DNA of 64,000 nucleotides, from assembly GCF_905171775.1 (NCBI RefSeq), contig NC_053500.1, positions 128,118,140 to 128,182,139 of the forward strand, given 5' to 3'. A model generated the notes under the pieces. The model searched no databases. It saw nothing but the letters and a program-made list of their open reading frames with translations, and was not told the origin of the DNA. Every line of letters begins with the position of its first letter. Positions within the stretch are counted from its first letter, which is position 1. Made by a program: the position numbers and the translations under genes. Below are positions 34,909 to 46,551 of the stretch, in pieces. The DNA comes from Rana temporaria. Its lineage: Eukaryota > Chordata > Amphibia > Anura > Ranidae.

Positions 34909-35610
34909 GGCCAGATTCACAAAGAGTTACGCCGGCGTATCAGTAGATACACCGACGTAACTCGCAATCGAAGCCTTTTGCATGTTTAAGTGTATGCTCA
35001 AACTGAGATACACTTAAACCTACCTAAGATACGACGGCCTGCGCCGTCGTATCTTAGTGTGCAATATTTCCGCTGGCCGCTATGTGACGCTTCCATTGAG
35101 TTCGGCGTAAAATATGCAAATTAGTAGATACGCCGATTCATGAACGTACGCTTGCCCGTCGCAGTAAATATACGCTGTTTCCGTAAGAGCTTTGCCGGTG
35201 TAAAGATAAAGCTGCCCCCTAGGTGGCATATCCTATGTTAAGTATGGCCGTCGTTCCTGCGTCAAAATTTTGAAATTTTACGTTGTTTGCGTAATTCGTC
35301 CGTGAATGGGGCTGGACGCCATTTACGTCCACGTCAAAACCAGCGACGTCATTTAGAGCAATGCACGCCGGGATTTTTTAGGGACGGCGCATGCGCAGTT
35401 CGTTCGGCGCGGGGACGCGCTTCATTTAAATGAAACACGCCCCCTACCCGCCGAATTTGAATTCCGTCGGGTGTTTTACGCTACGCCGCCACAACTTTAC
35501 AGGCAAGTGCTTTGTGAATAAAGCACTTGCCTGAAAAACTTGCGGCGGCGTAACGTAAATCAAATACGTTACGCCCGCCCAAAAGTACGCCCATCTATGT
35601 GAATCTGGCC
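34909..35610 (+). mobile_element. Family A MITE, copy 6
   Basis: GGCCAGATTCACAAAGAG to GTGAATCTGGCC. Contains ATATGCAAAT (about 35111), 'gttaagtatgg' (about 35237) and GCGCATGCGCA (about 35387). Flanks CAAGG and CAAAT share three of five bases. The left sub-terminal palindrome TACGCCGGCGTATC is followed by TAGATACACCGACGTA. Confidence 0.83.
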
Positions 35611-35615
35611 CAAAT

Positions 35616-36275
35616 ACTATACAAATGATACCAACATGACTAGATTTTCTTTATGTAGTTCTAACACGGTGGTAAGTGCTTATAAAAAGACAATAGCATT
35701 GTCTCGGGCTACGGACAGCACCAGCTGGCCGACTATTTATAAATCCAAGCATAATCTTCAATTCTCTGTCCTGCTACAAATAGTATCTCTACAAATCTTC
35801 GAAACAAGAAAGTCTTTATAAAGAGAAATGACAAAGCCTTCTGAAACAACATAGCTATGATCTCATTGTTCTCTTCTGCTAGATTACAGTCATTATTATT
35901 ATTAGCACAGTACTGTAAAGTTGATAAACTTTACATTACTTTTCTAATAAGGCTTACCATTAGATGGAAAGAGCTCCTTGCCATCAGTATAGGAAGAAGT
36001 TGAGCTTTTGGATGCCCTACCAAAATAGCAGCACTAGACCATTGTTATTGCCGCGATTCATTTGTGGAGTAGCTGTCCCCCAAAACTTTCAGTAAGTCTG
36101 AAATATTTAATTACTCTGCTTCTTCAAACCCCACTTTCCCCACTGATTGAACTTTTTAAAAGTTGGGCACTGCCAACAAGAGCCTCCCATTTACCAGCAG
36201 TGGCTCTCTTGTAACAGTCTTTCCTATTTAAGGTACTACTCTGAGAGGTGAGACTGCTCAATGTCAACTTTTGAT
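35616..36275. other. Gene-free stretch
   Basis: AT-rich unique-looking DNA. No features supported. Confidence 0.4.
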
Positions 36276-36283
36276 GGTCTATA

Positions 36284-37046
36284 GCAGTGGTCTCCAAACT
36301 GCGGCCTGGGGGCCTGATGCGGCCCTTTGCATGCTTTTATATGGCCCTTGGGGCACTATTTCATGCACTGATACCAACAATCAGGCCCTGTACACGAAAC
36401 GGACTGAAGTTCAGTTTCATCAGTCCAAACCGACCGTGTGTGGGCCCCATCAGTCTGTTGTTCTTCGGTCCAAAAACAGAGAACTTGCTTTAAAATTGGA
36501 CCGATGGACGCCTGACCGATAGGTCAAAACCGATGGTTAGTACGCAAAAGCATCGGTTCCAAACCCGGGCATGCTCAGAATCAAGTCGACGCATGCTTGG
36601 AAGCATTGAACTTCATTTTTCTCTGCACGTCGTTGTGTTTTACGTCACTGCGTTGGACTCGATCGGTTTTTTAACTGATGGTGTGTAGGCACATCAGACC
36701 ATCAGTCAGCTTCATCGGTTAAGCGAACTTCAGTCCGTTTTCATCAGTTTGGACTGATCGTGTGTACAGGGCCTCAGGCTTAATTCCCCCCAACTAATGC
36801 CCATGTAGGAGTACAATTCCTCCCAACGACGCCAACAATGGAGCCTAAAAACACCAATGATGGGGTACAGTTCCTCCCACTGGCATCAATAATGGGGCAC
36901 AATTACGCCCACTGCATCAAATGATGGGGCATTATTTTTCCCCCACTGATGCTGGGACATTTTCTACTCCCAATGGCCATCGTCCGGCACCCTAAAGTCT
37001 GAAGGACAGTAAACTGGCCCTTTGCTTAGAAAGTTTGGAGACCCCT
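36284..37046. mobile_element. hAT-like element with a nested family C MITE
   Basis: Ends GCAGTGGTCTCCAAACTGC and AGTTTGGAGACCCC are inverted. Perfect 8-bp duplications GGTCTATA lie at 36276-36283 and 37047-37054. A family C MITE (36384-36773) sits inside. No transposase. Confidence 0.88.
36384..36773. mobile_element. Family C palindromic MITE nested in hAT
   Basis: Perfect inverted ends GGCCCTGTACAC and GTGTACAGGGCC with perfect TCA duplications (36381-36383 and 36774-36776). This copy best shows the family's 3-bp target. The interior is made of CGGACTGAAGTTC-type words and their complements. Confidence 0.88.
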
Positions 37047-37054
37047 GGTCTATA

Positions 37055-37890
37055 TTTATAGTTGATCAGAAAACAGCCTTTCACCCTAAAGTGGGGCCTC
37101 ATCGTGCTTACCTTCAGAAGGTATGAGGGGATTGGAAAATAGCCTCCACCATTGTATTGGATGCTCATTTCAGCTTTGGTGAGAGACAGGGAAGAGATTT
37201 TTCAACTTCTTTCATAAAATATGAGGTGGAAGGTAGAAGATAGTTTGCAGAGGCTGATATACAGAAATCCCCCACACACTCATCTTATCCAGAGCTGCCC
37301 TCGCCCTTCCTATGGTTAGTATAGGATATTATGGGAATATTCTTTCAGGGGGTAATGGTTCCTTGTAAAGTCCGAAACAGCTTTTCACCAGCAAGAGGTA
37401 ACACTGTCAATATTTGCCCACATTCTTTGCCTTTCACCAGACTAAAACTGCCAAAATGTGATAGACACACAAACCTATACATAAATGCACTTGTTCCCCG
37501 TAAAATTGAAACTGCAGGTTTGTAGTCTGATAAAGAAGTTGACTACTTCCGTATTAGGTTGATGACAACACTGGGGGTGGGATTCTTTCTCCATAACTTC
37601 ATAAAAGCAGGAACATTATTGGATCCTACTGGGATACCAGAGGTCATCTGAAGGCAAACTCGCCTTGGGTTTTTTGGTTTAGGGGACCGATATACACTCT
37701 TCTTTGCTGGGAATTTACTGGCAAGCATTCACATGAGCGAATCTAGCGTACCAAGGAAGTCAACTTTTGCTTTCCCATGGATCCTAAGTTGCAAAAAAAA
37801 TTGCTGGATTTACTGGAATCCACTCTGTTGCAATAATGTATAGTGTGGACTGTGTGGGTTTGGATCTAATTGTGCCAAATACCTTCAGAA
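37055..37890. other. Gene-free stretch
   Basis: No repeat termini or domains recognised. Frames here are short and domain-free. Confidence 0.4.
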
Positions 37891-38027
37891 TAGCCGTTCG
37901 GCGATCAGCTGATCTTCTGCTTCTCTCCTCCCAGCTGTCAACGGGCAGGATTTGCCTCCCCCTGCAGTACTTGGAGCGGGGAGGAGAGGTCTGGCAGGCA
38001 AAAAAAGAGGCAGGCTAAGGAAGCGGC

Positions 38028-38411
38028 AGGCTAAGAAAGTGGCGAGCTGTGCTCAGCTGATCTAACCTTCTCCAAGCTGTCAGCGGCAGGATCTCAGGCC
38101 CCTTCCCTCTGCAGAGCTCCGGTGGGCTAAGGAAGTGGCGAGCTGCGCTCAGCTGATCTCCCCCTCTCCAAGCTGTTAGCAGGGGGATCTCAGGCCCCTT
38201 CCCTCTGCAGAGCTCCGGTGGGCTAAGAAAGTGGCGAGCTGTGCTCAGCTGATCTCACCTTCTCCAAGCTGTCAGCGGTGGGATCTCAGGCTCCTTCCTT
38301 CTGCAGAGCTCTGGTGGGCTAAGGAAGTGGCGAGCTGCGCTCAGCTGATCTCCCCCTCTCCAAGCTGTTAGCAGGGGGATCTCCGGCCCCCTTCCCTCTG
38401 CAGAGCTCCGG
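38028..38411. repeat. 96-bp tandem array, four copies in alternating types
   Basis: Units start near 38028, 38123, 38219 and 38315. Copies 1 and 3 carry 'aagaaagtggcgagctgtg'; copies 2 and 4 carry 'aaggaagtggcgagctgcg' and 'aagctgttagcaggggg'. This gives a 192-bp dimeric higher-order period. A diverged fifth copy precedes the array (about 37899-37990). Each unit has several CAGCTG/AGCTG words. Confidence 0.9.
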
Positions 38412-38484
38412 CGGGCCCAGTGGTGTTATAAGAAGGTATGCGGCACGGTTGGATTGCAGAAACATACACTATTTGCATTGTGTG

Positions 38485-39011
38485 CAGGGCTGGACTGGGA
38501 CAAAAAGTTGGCCCTGGACTTCATCCAGACTGGCCCACTTTGACAGGTCTCTCCCATGGCGGCTGGACAACTCCCGGCCACCCAAGCCCCCTCTCCCCCT
38601 TCACTAGCCGTTCTACTTTATTAGAGTAGAACGGCTGGTACTGGTACTCTTATAGGCAGTACCAGTGGGGAAGCTAGACATTATTTCACCCGGGGCAAAG
38701 AATCAGTTTGGTGCCCCCCTTAGGGGACAAGATTAGGCAGAAGTGAGAAACTCCCAGGCCATAGCTGTTGAGTCAGCTGTCTGTCCCCTCCCCCATGCTC
38801 CTCTGTCACCCCCCCCGCTCCTCTGGTCCTCCCCCTGCTTCTCTGTTCCCCCCAGGTGAGCGCTGCAGGGAGGGAGAGGAGGTGAGTGCTGCGGGAAGGG
38901 AGAGACAGAGGAGCGGAGGGGGGCGGCGGTCTGCTGTCACTGAAGCCGTCCCACTGAGCCATCGGCCCACCGGGGAAACTCCCGTTAGTCCCAATGGCCA
39001 GTCCATCCCTG
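38485..39011 (-). mobile_element. hAT-like family N element, copy 2
   Basis: Opposite orientation to 28896-29413. Ends CAGGGCTGGACTGGGAC and GGCCAGTCCATCCCTG. Flanks ATTGTGTG and AATGTGTG match at seven of eight bases. It follows directly after the 96-bp array. Confidence 0.83.
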
Positions 39012-39113
39012 AATGTGTGATAATGTAATGGAGTGGATTCTAGTATTTTACAAGCACTTTTACATAGGGGATTCCTGACAGGCAGGGAAAGAAAAGACAG
39101 CACATGGCATGAT

Positions 39114-39200
39114 AAGACCTACCCCGAAAATAAGCCCTACTGTGTCTTTTGTTGCCAAAATTAATATAAGACCCGGGCTTATTTTTGGGGAAAAACGGTA
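39114..39200. mobile_element. Short palindromic MITE-like element
   Basis: 'taccccgaaaataagccc' faces 'gggcttatttttggggaaa' with about 20 bases between the arms. The arrangement resembles a minimal mariner-type MITE. Boundaries are approximate. Confidence 0.6.
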
Positions 39201-39201
39201 G

Positions 39202-39731
39202 TGCATGCCAAGCTTTAATCCAGGAAATACACTGGTGGAATGTTCCTATGTAGACTTCTGAATCGGAAAGTTCAACAGACGCTCTGGTAGACCTTGACAA
39301 GTGGATATAAACTGACTGAGAGAAGATTATTACCTTTAAAAGAGGTCACTGCAAGATCTTGTGGCAGCTAAAAGGTTGAATTAGAGTACGGCAGGGGTGC
39401 CGTGAACAGCATACATTGTTCTAGAGGTACTAATTGAGGGTGTTATGCAAGTCATCCAGAACATGAATTGTGGCTTACCCTTTCCAGAGAGGTCCATGTT
39501 ATACTAACACAGGGATGCTGATGACGATGGCTCAGATCACGTTTCCTCCCTTCATCTTGTTCCAGACAATGATATTTTCTCTGGAGGAGACAAAGGAAAT
39601 GTTTTAACCTTTCCCGTTGCATTGCCCATTGCCTAAGCAACTTTCAGTATTACATTATTACTATTAATTCAATTGATGAGCTGAAATGGTATGTGTTATT
39701 ATTCTGATTTACATTTGTCTGAGGATTTGTA
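39202..39731. other. Gene-free stretch
   Basis: Unique-looking DNA between two mobile elements. No features supported. Confidence 0.35.
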
Positions 39732-39741
39732 TAATTTCTTG

Positions 39742-40640
39742 CAGTGGGGCTGGTGCTCAAAATTTTTAGGGGGGCACAAACAAATGAAAAAATAAAAAAA
39801 AGACAATTGCAGCCTCACTGTGCCCATCAAAGGCAGCCACTGTGCCCATCAAAGGCAGCCACTGTGCCCATCAAAGGCAGCCACTGTGCCCATCAAATAC
39901 AGCCACTGTGCCATCAATTGTCACCACTGTGCCCCATCAATTGTCACCACAGTGCCATGCCAAACGCAGCCACTGTGCCATGCCATCAATTGTCCCCACT
40001 GTGCCCACATCAATTGTCACCACTGTGCCCACATCAATTGTCCCCCACTGTGCCCACATCAATTGTCCCCCACTGTGCCCACATCAATTGTCCCCCACTG
40101 TGCCACATCAATTGTCCCCACTGTGCCCTGTAAAATGCTGCCAGTCAGATTGCCCCCCCCCCCCGCCCGGCACTTACCTTTCTGGGGTTCGCCACCCTCC
40201 TTCCACGTTCCCTCGATGTCTTCTGCCGCCCTCGATGACGCTTCAGCCAATCGGGTTACTGATAACCAGAATCAGTGAACCTAATTGGCTGAGACGGCCG
40301 TCAGTCTTATCCAAGGGATGTAGCCCACTACGTTTCGATGATAGGACATCCGGGAGCTGAAGGGCTGTACTGGGAAAGCCGCTGGCTCTGATAGGCACTT
40401 CCGCACAGCCAACCAGCTGTTCTTATTCAGATAATCGGCGCCCAATGTCCGGTTATCTGAATAGGCTGGCCACAATAACATACACTCATGCAATGCATGA
40501 GTGTATGTTATTTGCGCGGCGCTGCAAAACGAATTTTTAAAAGCCTTAAAAGGGCCCGTTTTTTTTTCTGATTTTTTTTATGACTACAGGAGGGGGGGGG
40601 GGGGGGCGCCCGGGCACCCCCTATGGACGGGCCGCCACTG
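39742..40640. mobile_element. hAT-like element with a minisatellite
   Basis: It runs from CAGTGGGGCTGGTGCTC to CGGGCCGCCACTG. Flanks ATTTCTTG (39734-39741) and ATGTCTTG (40641-40648) match at seven of eight. It carries a ~22-25-bp tandem array at 39806-40135 and G- and C-runs at about 40157 and 40589. No transposase. Confidence 0.75.
39806..40135. repeat. 22-25-bp minisatellite, about 14 copies
   Basis: The first four units are close to CACTGTGCCCATCAAAGGC plus AGC. Later units switch to a 'cccacatcaattgtccccc' version of about 25 bp. The array is inside the hAT-like element and makes repetitive open frames on both strands that are not genes. Confidence 0.92.
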
Positions 40641-41020
40641 ATGTCTTGTACACAAGACCAATGTATATTGGTCGAGAAAACCGGTCGTGCGTATGCTCCC
40701 TAGCAGTTTTCTCAACGAAAAAACTGCCGCAAAAAAATTGAAACCAGCTCTCTTTGTTCTCGTCGTGTTTCCCGTCAGTCTTTTTCTCATAGCGAAAAAC
40801 AGTCATGTGTATGCTTTTCCGAGGGGAAAAAAACTTGCATGCTCAGAATCAAGTATGCAGCCCAAAAAGCAGCCTAAAGGGTGGTGCCATTTGAAAGGAA
40901 CTTCCCCTTTATAGTCCTGTGGTACGTGTTGTAAGTCATTGCGCTTTGGTCAGACGTTTTTTTGCATGAACGTGTGTATGCAAGTCAGGCTGGAGAGGAA
41001 TCACGTCGGGAAAAACTAAG

Positions 41021-41630
41021 GGCCAGATTCACGAATATCTAAGGCGGCGTAACGTATCCCCTTTACGTTACGCCGCCGCAAGTTTTCGGCGAAAGTGCTT
41101 GATTCACAAAGCACTTGCCTGTAAACTTGCGGCGGCGTAGCGTAAAGCCGTCCGGCGCAAGCCCGCCTAATTCAAATGGGGCGTGTACCATTTAAATTAG
41201 GCGCGTTCCCGCGCTGAACGTTCTGCGCATGCTCCGTTTGGAAATTTCCCGCCGTGCTTTGAGCGAAATTACGGCGCCCCGACGTGTTTTTTGAACGGCG
41301 AGGTGCGTAATGTACTTTCATGTACCCGGACGGGAAAAACCGACTAGCGACGACGTAAGAGATTGCGATGAACGCGCGTATCTTCGTGGAGTGCCGTAAT
41401 CAGCTAATTTGCATACCCGACGCTGGAAAATGACGCAAACTCCACCCAGCGGCCGCCGGAAAATTACACCTAAGATCCGAAGGCGTACGAAGCCGTACGC
41501 CTGTCGGATCTTAGCCAAAAGCCGTCGTATCTTTGTTTGTGAATGACAAATAAAGATACGACGCGGCAAATTTGAAAGTAAGCCGGAGTATCAGCAGATA
41601 CTCCGGCGTACTTTTTCTGTGGATCTGGCC
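41021..41630 (-). mobile_element. Family A MITE, copy 7, nested in family C
   Basis: Perfect 5-bp duplications CTAAG at 41016-41020 and 41631-41635. Ends GGCCAGATTCACGAATA and GTGGATCTGGCC. ATTTGCAT is present in reverse orientation (about 41407). The 'gttaagtatgg' block is missing, which explains its shorter 610-bp length. Confidence 0.87.
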
Positions 41631-41812
41631 CTAAGGCTTTTTACATGTCAGGAAAAACGATGGCGTGTACAAGGCATAACGCCTTTGGCTGTTGGGTTTT
41701 TGGTTTTAACTATGACCTGAAGGAGGGGATACTGGAATGATATTGTAGTGACATGGAGTTGTCCATATGTTTTTTTATAGTCCTGATAAAGAGGGCAGGG
41801 TTGCCAACGGTC

Positions 41813-42650
41813 AGCAAATTTATGAACAATTTGTAAAATCCATCATTTTTTGCATTTGTCCATGAAAACCTACTATAGACATGCAGGGCCAGATCCACAT
41901 ACATGTAGAATGGCGCAGCGTATCAGAGATACACTACGCCGCCGTCCGTAACCCGGCGCATTTTCGAATCCTCAGCGATTTCGCTCCGTAAGTTACGGCG
42001 GCGTAGTGTATTTCTGGCGGTGTATTTCAAATTGGGCGGGTTGGGGGCGGGTTTCATTTAAATGAAGCGCTTCCCCGCGCCGAATGAAATGCGCATGCGT
42101 CGTTCCTAAATTTCCCGCCGTGCATTGTGCTAAATGACGTCGCAACTACGTCATTTTTTGAACTTAGACGTGAGTTACGTCCATCCCTATTCACGGACGA
42201 CTTACGCAAATTTCGACGGCCATACTTAACATGGCAATTCTATGTATACGCCGAAAAATACCAGCTTTAACTATACGCCGGAAAAAGCCGACTACAGACG
42301 ACGTTCGAAAATGCGACGGCCGCGCGTACATTCGTGGATCGTCGTAAATCACTAATTTGCATACCCGACACATAAAGCGCCACCCAGCGGACGCCGAAGT
42401 ATTGCATCTTAGATCCGAAGACGTACACCTGTCGGATCCAACCCAGAAGCCGTCATATCTTGTTTTGAGGATTCAAAACAACGATACGACGCGGGAAATT
42501 TGAAAGTACACCGGCGTATCAGTAGATACGCCGGCGTACTTCGTCTGTGGATCTGGCCCGTAGACTGCATGTCCTTAACGAACAATTAATGAACAGATGC
42601 AAAAATTACAGATTTTACAAACTGTTCGTAAATTTATTGACAGTTGGCAA
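41813..42650. mobile_element. Inverted-repeat element P split by a family A MITE
   Basis: 'gggttgccaacggtcagc' with 'aaatttatgaacaa' on the left pairs with 'ttcgtaaatttattgacagt' and 'tggcaaaccc' on the right. The arms cover about 75-90 bases and meet at 'gcatgcag/ctgcatg' where the family A copy sits. The ends are imprecise, since no target duplication was found. Confidence 0.65.
41887..42558 (-). mobile_element. Family A MITE, copy 8, nested in element P
   Basis: GGCCAGATCCACATACATG to GTGGATCTGGCC with flanks TGCAG and CGTAG (three of five). Reversed ATTTGCAT at about 42354 and 'catacttaacatgg' at about 42221. It carries TACGCCGGCGTACT at the right sub-terminus. Confidence 0.82.
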
Positions 42651-42885
42651 ACCCGGAAGGGAGTGGTTTTGGACCCCCAAAAACATGTTGGATACTACCT
42701 CACACAGGGCCATCTTAATGAATGGGCACACCTGGGCACTGCCCAGGGGCCCCAAGTGCATGGGGGGTGCTGTGTTGGGGGGGGGTGCAATTGCAATTTG
42801 GCCGTTCATGCCACTCTTCGACAGGAGTAACTGCAATGTCAGTCCTATCAGAAGTCTGGAGCGATGGTTCAGCTTTCTTCTCCCT

Positions 42886-43560
42886 CCTGCAGTAGAGCCG
42901 GTGTCCTGCCGAGAATTGTCCCTCGGTGGATTTTGCCCGCTCTGTCCTGCGCAGGTGCAGCAGACCTACGTAAATTATCGAACCTCAACACACCTCTCAA
43001 TCGCCTGGACACTGCGCATGCGCACTGAGCACAATATTGCGCCACACGCTGCCGAAGCTCGCTCCACTCTGCAAGGGGGGGGCGGGTGTATTACAATTAT
43101 ATTTTGTAAGGGGCGGATGCCACAAAGTCGCCTAACAGTGCAAAACTCGCCCTTCTTTTCATACACCCGCCCCCCTTGCAGACAATAAAATATTAATACA
43201 CACGCCCCCCCCCCCCCGTGGCCTGTGTATTACTATTATATCGTCTGATAGGGGGGGGGCGGGTGTATGAAAATTAGGGCGAGTTTTTCACTGTTGATAG
43301 GCGACTTTGTGGCATCCGCCCCTTACACGATATAGTTGTAATACACCCGCCCCCCTTGCAGAGTGGAGCAAGCATCCGCAGCGTGCAGCATTGACTGTCA
43401 CTATGCCCTATTCATTGCGCAGGCGCAGTCTACAGCTCATGCCCAGCTCTTAATGTTCGGTAATTTTCAGAGCTAGAGCGCTGCACCTGCGCAGTCCAGG
43501 GCGGGCATAATCCGCCAGGGGGACACATCTTGGCAGAACACTGGCACTGAGACTGAGCTG
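42886..43560. repeat. Long imperfect inverted repeat, about 0.7 kb
   Basis: The two halves, with a centre near 43212, are inverted copies. 'gtcctgcgcaggtgcagc' (42942) pairs with 'gctgcacctgcgcagtcc' (about 43480). 'gctccactctgcaaggggg' (about 43060) pairs with 'cccccttgcagagtggagc' (about 43352). 'gccacaaagtcgcctaaca' (about 43118) pairs with 'ggcgactttgtggc' (about 43299). Arms carry poly(G)/poly(C) runs. It is probably a foldback element; the target duplication is not resolved. Confidence 0.8.
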
Positions 43561-43579
43561 CCAACATGTCATTGGAGTG

Positions 43580-43712
43580 GGGGGGGGAATCCATGCAAGC
43601 ACATGGAGAGCATGCAAACTCCATGCAGATAGTGTCCTGGACAGGATTTGGACCATGAACCCTAGTGCTGCAAGGCAGAAGTGTTAACCACTAAGCCACT
43701 GTCCTGCCAGCC
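43580..43712 (-). repeat. tRNA-derived SINE-like sequence
   Basis: Read on the minus strand, TGGCTTAGTGGTTAACACTT is a good RNA polymerase III A box. About 30 bases on, a diverged B box-like segment ends 'ggtccaaatcctgtcc'. Then comes 'ctgcatggagtttgcatgct', the core following many vertebrate tRNA-SINE heads. It is diverged and does not fold as a functional tRNA gene. Confidence 0.6.
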
Positions 43713-43777
43713 TATATGGTGAACGACTGCCAGATTCAGGAGCTATTAGCAGCACGTCTGCTATAAAGCGATCCTTA

Positions 43778-44164
43778 GGCCCCTTTCACATTGAGGCGTT
43801 TTTCATGCGGTACAGCGCTAAAAATTTCGCTGCTATACCGCATGAAAAAACCTGCCCTGTAGTGTTCAATGTGAAAGCCTGAAGGCTTTCACACTGAATC
43901 GGTGTGCTAGCAGGAGCGCTCCAAAAGTCCTGCTAGCCGCATCTTTACTGCGGTATAGGAGCGGTGTGTTCACCGCTCCTATACCGCGCCTTCCCATTGA
44001 AATCAATGGTAACACCGCTGTATTAACCCTTTTTCGGCCGCTAGCGGGGGTTAAAACCTCACCGCTAGCGCCCGAATATCGCGGTAAATACGACGGTATA
44101 GCGGCGCTACAAATAGCGCGGCTATACCGTCACCGCGGCTCCACGCCTCAATGTGAAAGAGGTC
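43778..44164. mobile_element. Family F MITE, copy 2
   Basis: Ends GGCCCCTTTCACATTGAGGC and GCCTCAATGTGAAAGAGGTC are inverted. TTA duplications at 43775-43777 and 44165-44167 are perfect. Interior pairs such as GCTATACCGCATGAAAA and 'ttttcatgcggtacagc' give a strong hairpin. Confidence 0.87.
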
Positions 44165-44167
44165 TTA

Positions 44168-45565
44168 TTCTAACAAGAACACCAATGTGAATCGCCCTTG
44201 TTCATATCCTCCTCTCAGCTGTCACATCTCACCTGTCAGCCTCCCTCTCCACCAATCCCTAAATCTCCCTCGATGATGTATTTCCATAGAGCTCATTGGT
44301 AACCTATGTGGCTTTGATCTCCTGGGATTATGCTGCTAAAGAACAACACGGACAAAGTGTTGGCATCTTATCTGGCTCCCCCCCCCCCCCCCATGCTGGG
44401 GGTTTTAAAATCTGACCTATAACAAGGGCCTTATCTCTTTTAAAAGCTTTGGGAGTAAATCAAGACTATAGAACAACTGAGGGCTGAGGGACACATGCCT
44501 GACATAGCTGCACTGACATTCTGATGGTAGCCTGGCAAGTGCAAATGCCATGCTTCTTTGTTCTGGACGGTGCAGGTGGTCCGCCACCAGTCCCTGGAAG
44601 CAGCGACAAAGCTGAAACAGAGGGAGAGCTTACTGGTGGACAGTATAGCATAGAAGAATTTGTACCATTAGGCATACAAAATATTATATGTAACCTAAAA
44701 GTGAACCTGTCATTAAAGATAAAAACAAAGCTCATACTCAGACGTCTATAGGAATGAACTGGATTGTGGCGCATGTCCGAAAAGACAAGCAGCTGAGTGA
44801 TCTCCGCAGAAATATCTTGCTGGATCTGTGACAGTGGGGTATAAGAAATGAAGTTTTTTTCTTATAAGTATCAGCTGTGGCCACATTAAAGCAGAACTCC
44901 AGCTCAAAATACCAAGATAAAAATAAAAAGCCAGTATAAAAAATAAAACTTTAGGCTGTGATCTCCTTCTATGGAAAAAGACCTCATTGGTCTCGGTCCC
45001 AGGGTATTTATACAGACTCCCAGATACCATCTGGGTGACCCTCCCTAGGGATTGTCCAGGGCTGTATGAATATTTAGCTGCTGAGTAGACTCTTTTGGCC
45101 CACTAATTTCCAGAGTTTTCTGGACTAATCAGGGGGAAGCAGCCAATACTTCAGGTCAGTCGTGGCCTGTAATGCAGGGCGCAGGGCCGCCGCCTCCCTA
45201 ATTCATGCATCCGGCCCCCTAATTCATGCGTGCGGCCCCCTAATCTACTTGCAGGGTGCTGGATGCATGAATTCCAATGGGGTGTGTTTTTTTTCTAATA
45301 GGCTTAAAAAAGGGTGTGCTTGGGGCGCAGATCACTGCACCGCAAGCACACCCTGTTGTGTGAAAATAGCAAATTAATATTCACTATTGTCTTCCTTATT
45401 CTCCTCCCTGCCAATCAGGAAGCGGGGTCCTGAGACCCTTCACCCCATTGGCCAAGAGGAGATGCGATCCTATTGGCCGTCGAGGAGGAGGGAGGGAGGA
45501 GACACAGGGAAAGACACCATGAAACACCAGGAGGAGGAGACGCCGCCCAGAGGAAGTGCTTCCCC
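44168..45565. other. Gene-free stretch
   Basis: No domain-bearing frame. An 'attaaagcagaactccagct' motif at 44888 resembles the start of a TTAA element, but I found no partner end. A C-run lies at about 44379-44392. 45165-45370 contains short direct repeats of 'ccccctaattcatgc'. Confidence 0.4.
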
Positions 45566-46493
45566 TTAGACCCCTTTCACACTGAGGAGTTTTTCAGGCG
45601 GTACAGCGCTAAAAATAAAACAAGGGGGGAACTAATGCGCAAACCAGCCTTACCCGGGAAAAAATATATATAGTGGTACAAATAAATTAAAAGTTACAAT
45701 CAAGCAGCAGCCACAACTAATAGTGCTCACGCACTGACAGCATATGATAGACAGGGGGATGTAGTGGCGCTTGCAAATACTAAAAACCGACAATAATTTA
45801 AAACAATAAAATATTCTAAACAATGATTCCTAAAGTATGAGAGTGAGTCCGTCCTCTACTGGGGTAAAAATGTGTAACACTCGAGGTCTATGCCCAAAGA
45901 ATACCATCCAACATCAATAATTAGATGTGGAAGGAACTGCGAGTGAATAAATAATGAAATCCAATGGATAAAAGTGCCTGACTGGCCGCACAGTGTACAT
46001 GGGATAATAATCCTTTTTTAAAAAATATGTGTCATAAATCCTTAAAGTGCTTGATGAAAAACACGTGCAAAGTGCTAATAATTAAAACAATAATAGCAGT
46101 GAATGAAAGCTCCAGCTCTCCTGGAAAGTAGTGGTTAATTACTAATTAGCAAACACATGCAGGAAAAAGCAACAACTGAAAAGAAGTCCAAAAATGCAAG
46201 TGTCCTAAAAACCTAAACGGTTCAATCATAAAACTGTTGTTTTTCTGTGCAATGAAAAAGATATAATAATATAATAATAAAATAAAAAATAAAATAAAAT
46301 ATAAAATAAAAAAATAAAAAAATCATAAATAATAGTCCAAAAACAGATAGTACAATATCACTGCAGGATTAGTGATAGTGAATAAAACTATATCCAGTGC
46401 ACAATCAAGTGATAATGAAATATTAAAAATAAAGTCCAAAGTGCAAAGTGCATCTGTGCTCCATTCAACAATTCAGATGATCAGTGGTTAATT

Positions 46494-46551
46494 CAGTGAA
46501 GACTTGTTACATTGTGCTCATTCAATGAAGACTTGTTACATTGTGCTCATA
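46494..46551 (+). repeat. Tandem duplication of 29 bp
   Basis: 'gaagacttgttacattgtgc' occurs twice in a row, each preceded by TTCA plus G or A, inside the middle of the foldback insertion. Confidence 0.9.

Larger units (their letters stand above)
39735..41676. mobile_element. Family C MITE broken by two later insertions
   Basis: The left terminus, TTTCTTG or TGTCTTG, and right end GTGTACAAGGCA are flanked by TAA at 39732-39734 and 41677-41679. A hAT-like element (39742-40640) sits after the seventh base. A family A element (41021-41630) sits near the right end. Removing both and one copy of each duplication leaves a palindromic element of about 430 bp. Confidence 0.72.

Noticed and set aside
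39744..40360. Cys/His/Pro-rich frames of 129-172 codons resembling zinc-binding repeats
   Set aside because: The periodic Cys and His come from the 22-25-bp tandem array in different frames and do not follow a CxxC...HxxxH spacing.
42547..43188. 213-codon plus-strand frame
   Set aside because: It runs through the end of element P and into the long inverted repeat; no domain, and the inverted repeat explains the frame.
43610..43712. Functional tRNA gene on the minus strand
   Set aside because: The A box is good, but the B box is diverged and the acceptor and anticodon stems do not form; the following core matches a SINE body.
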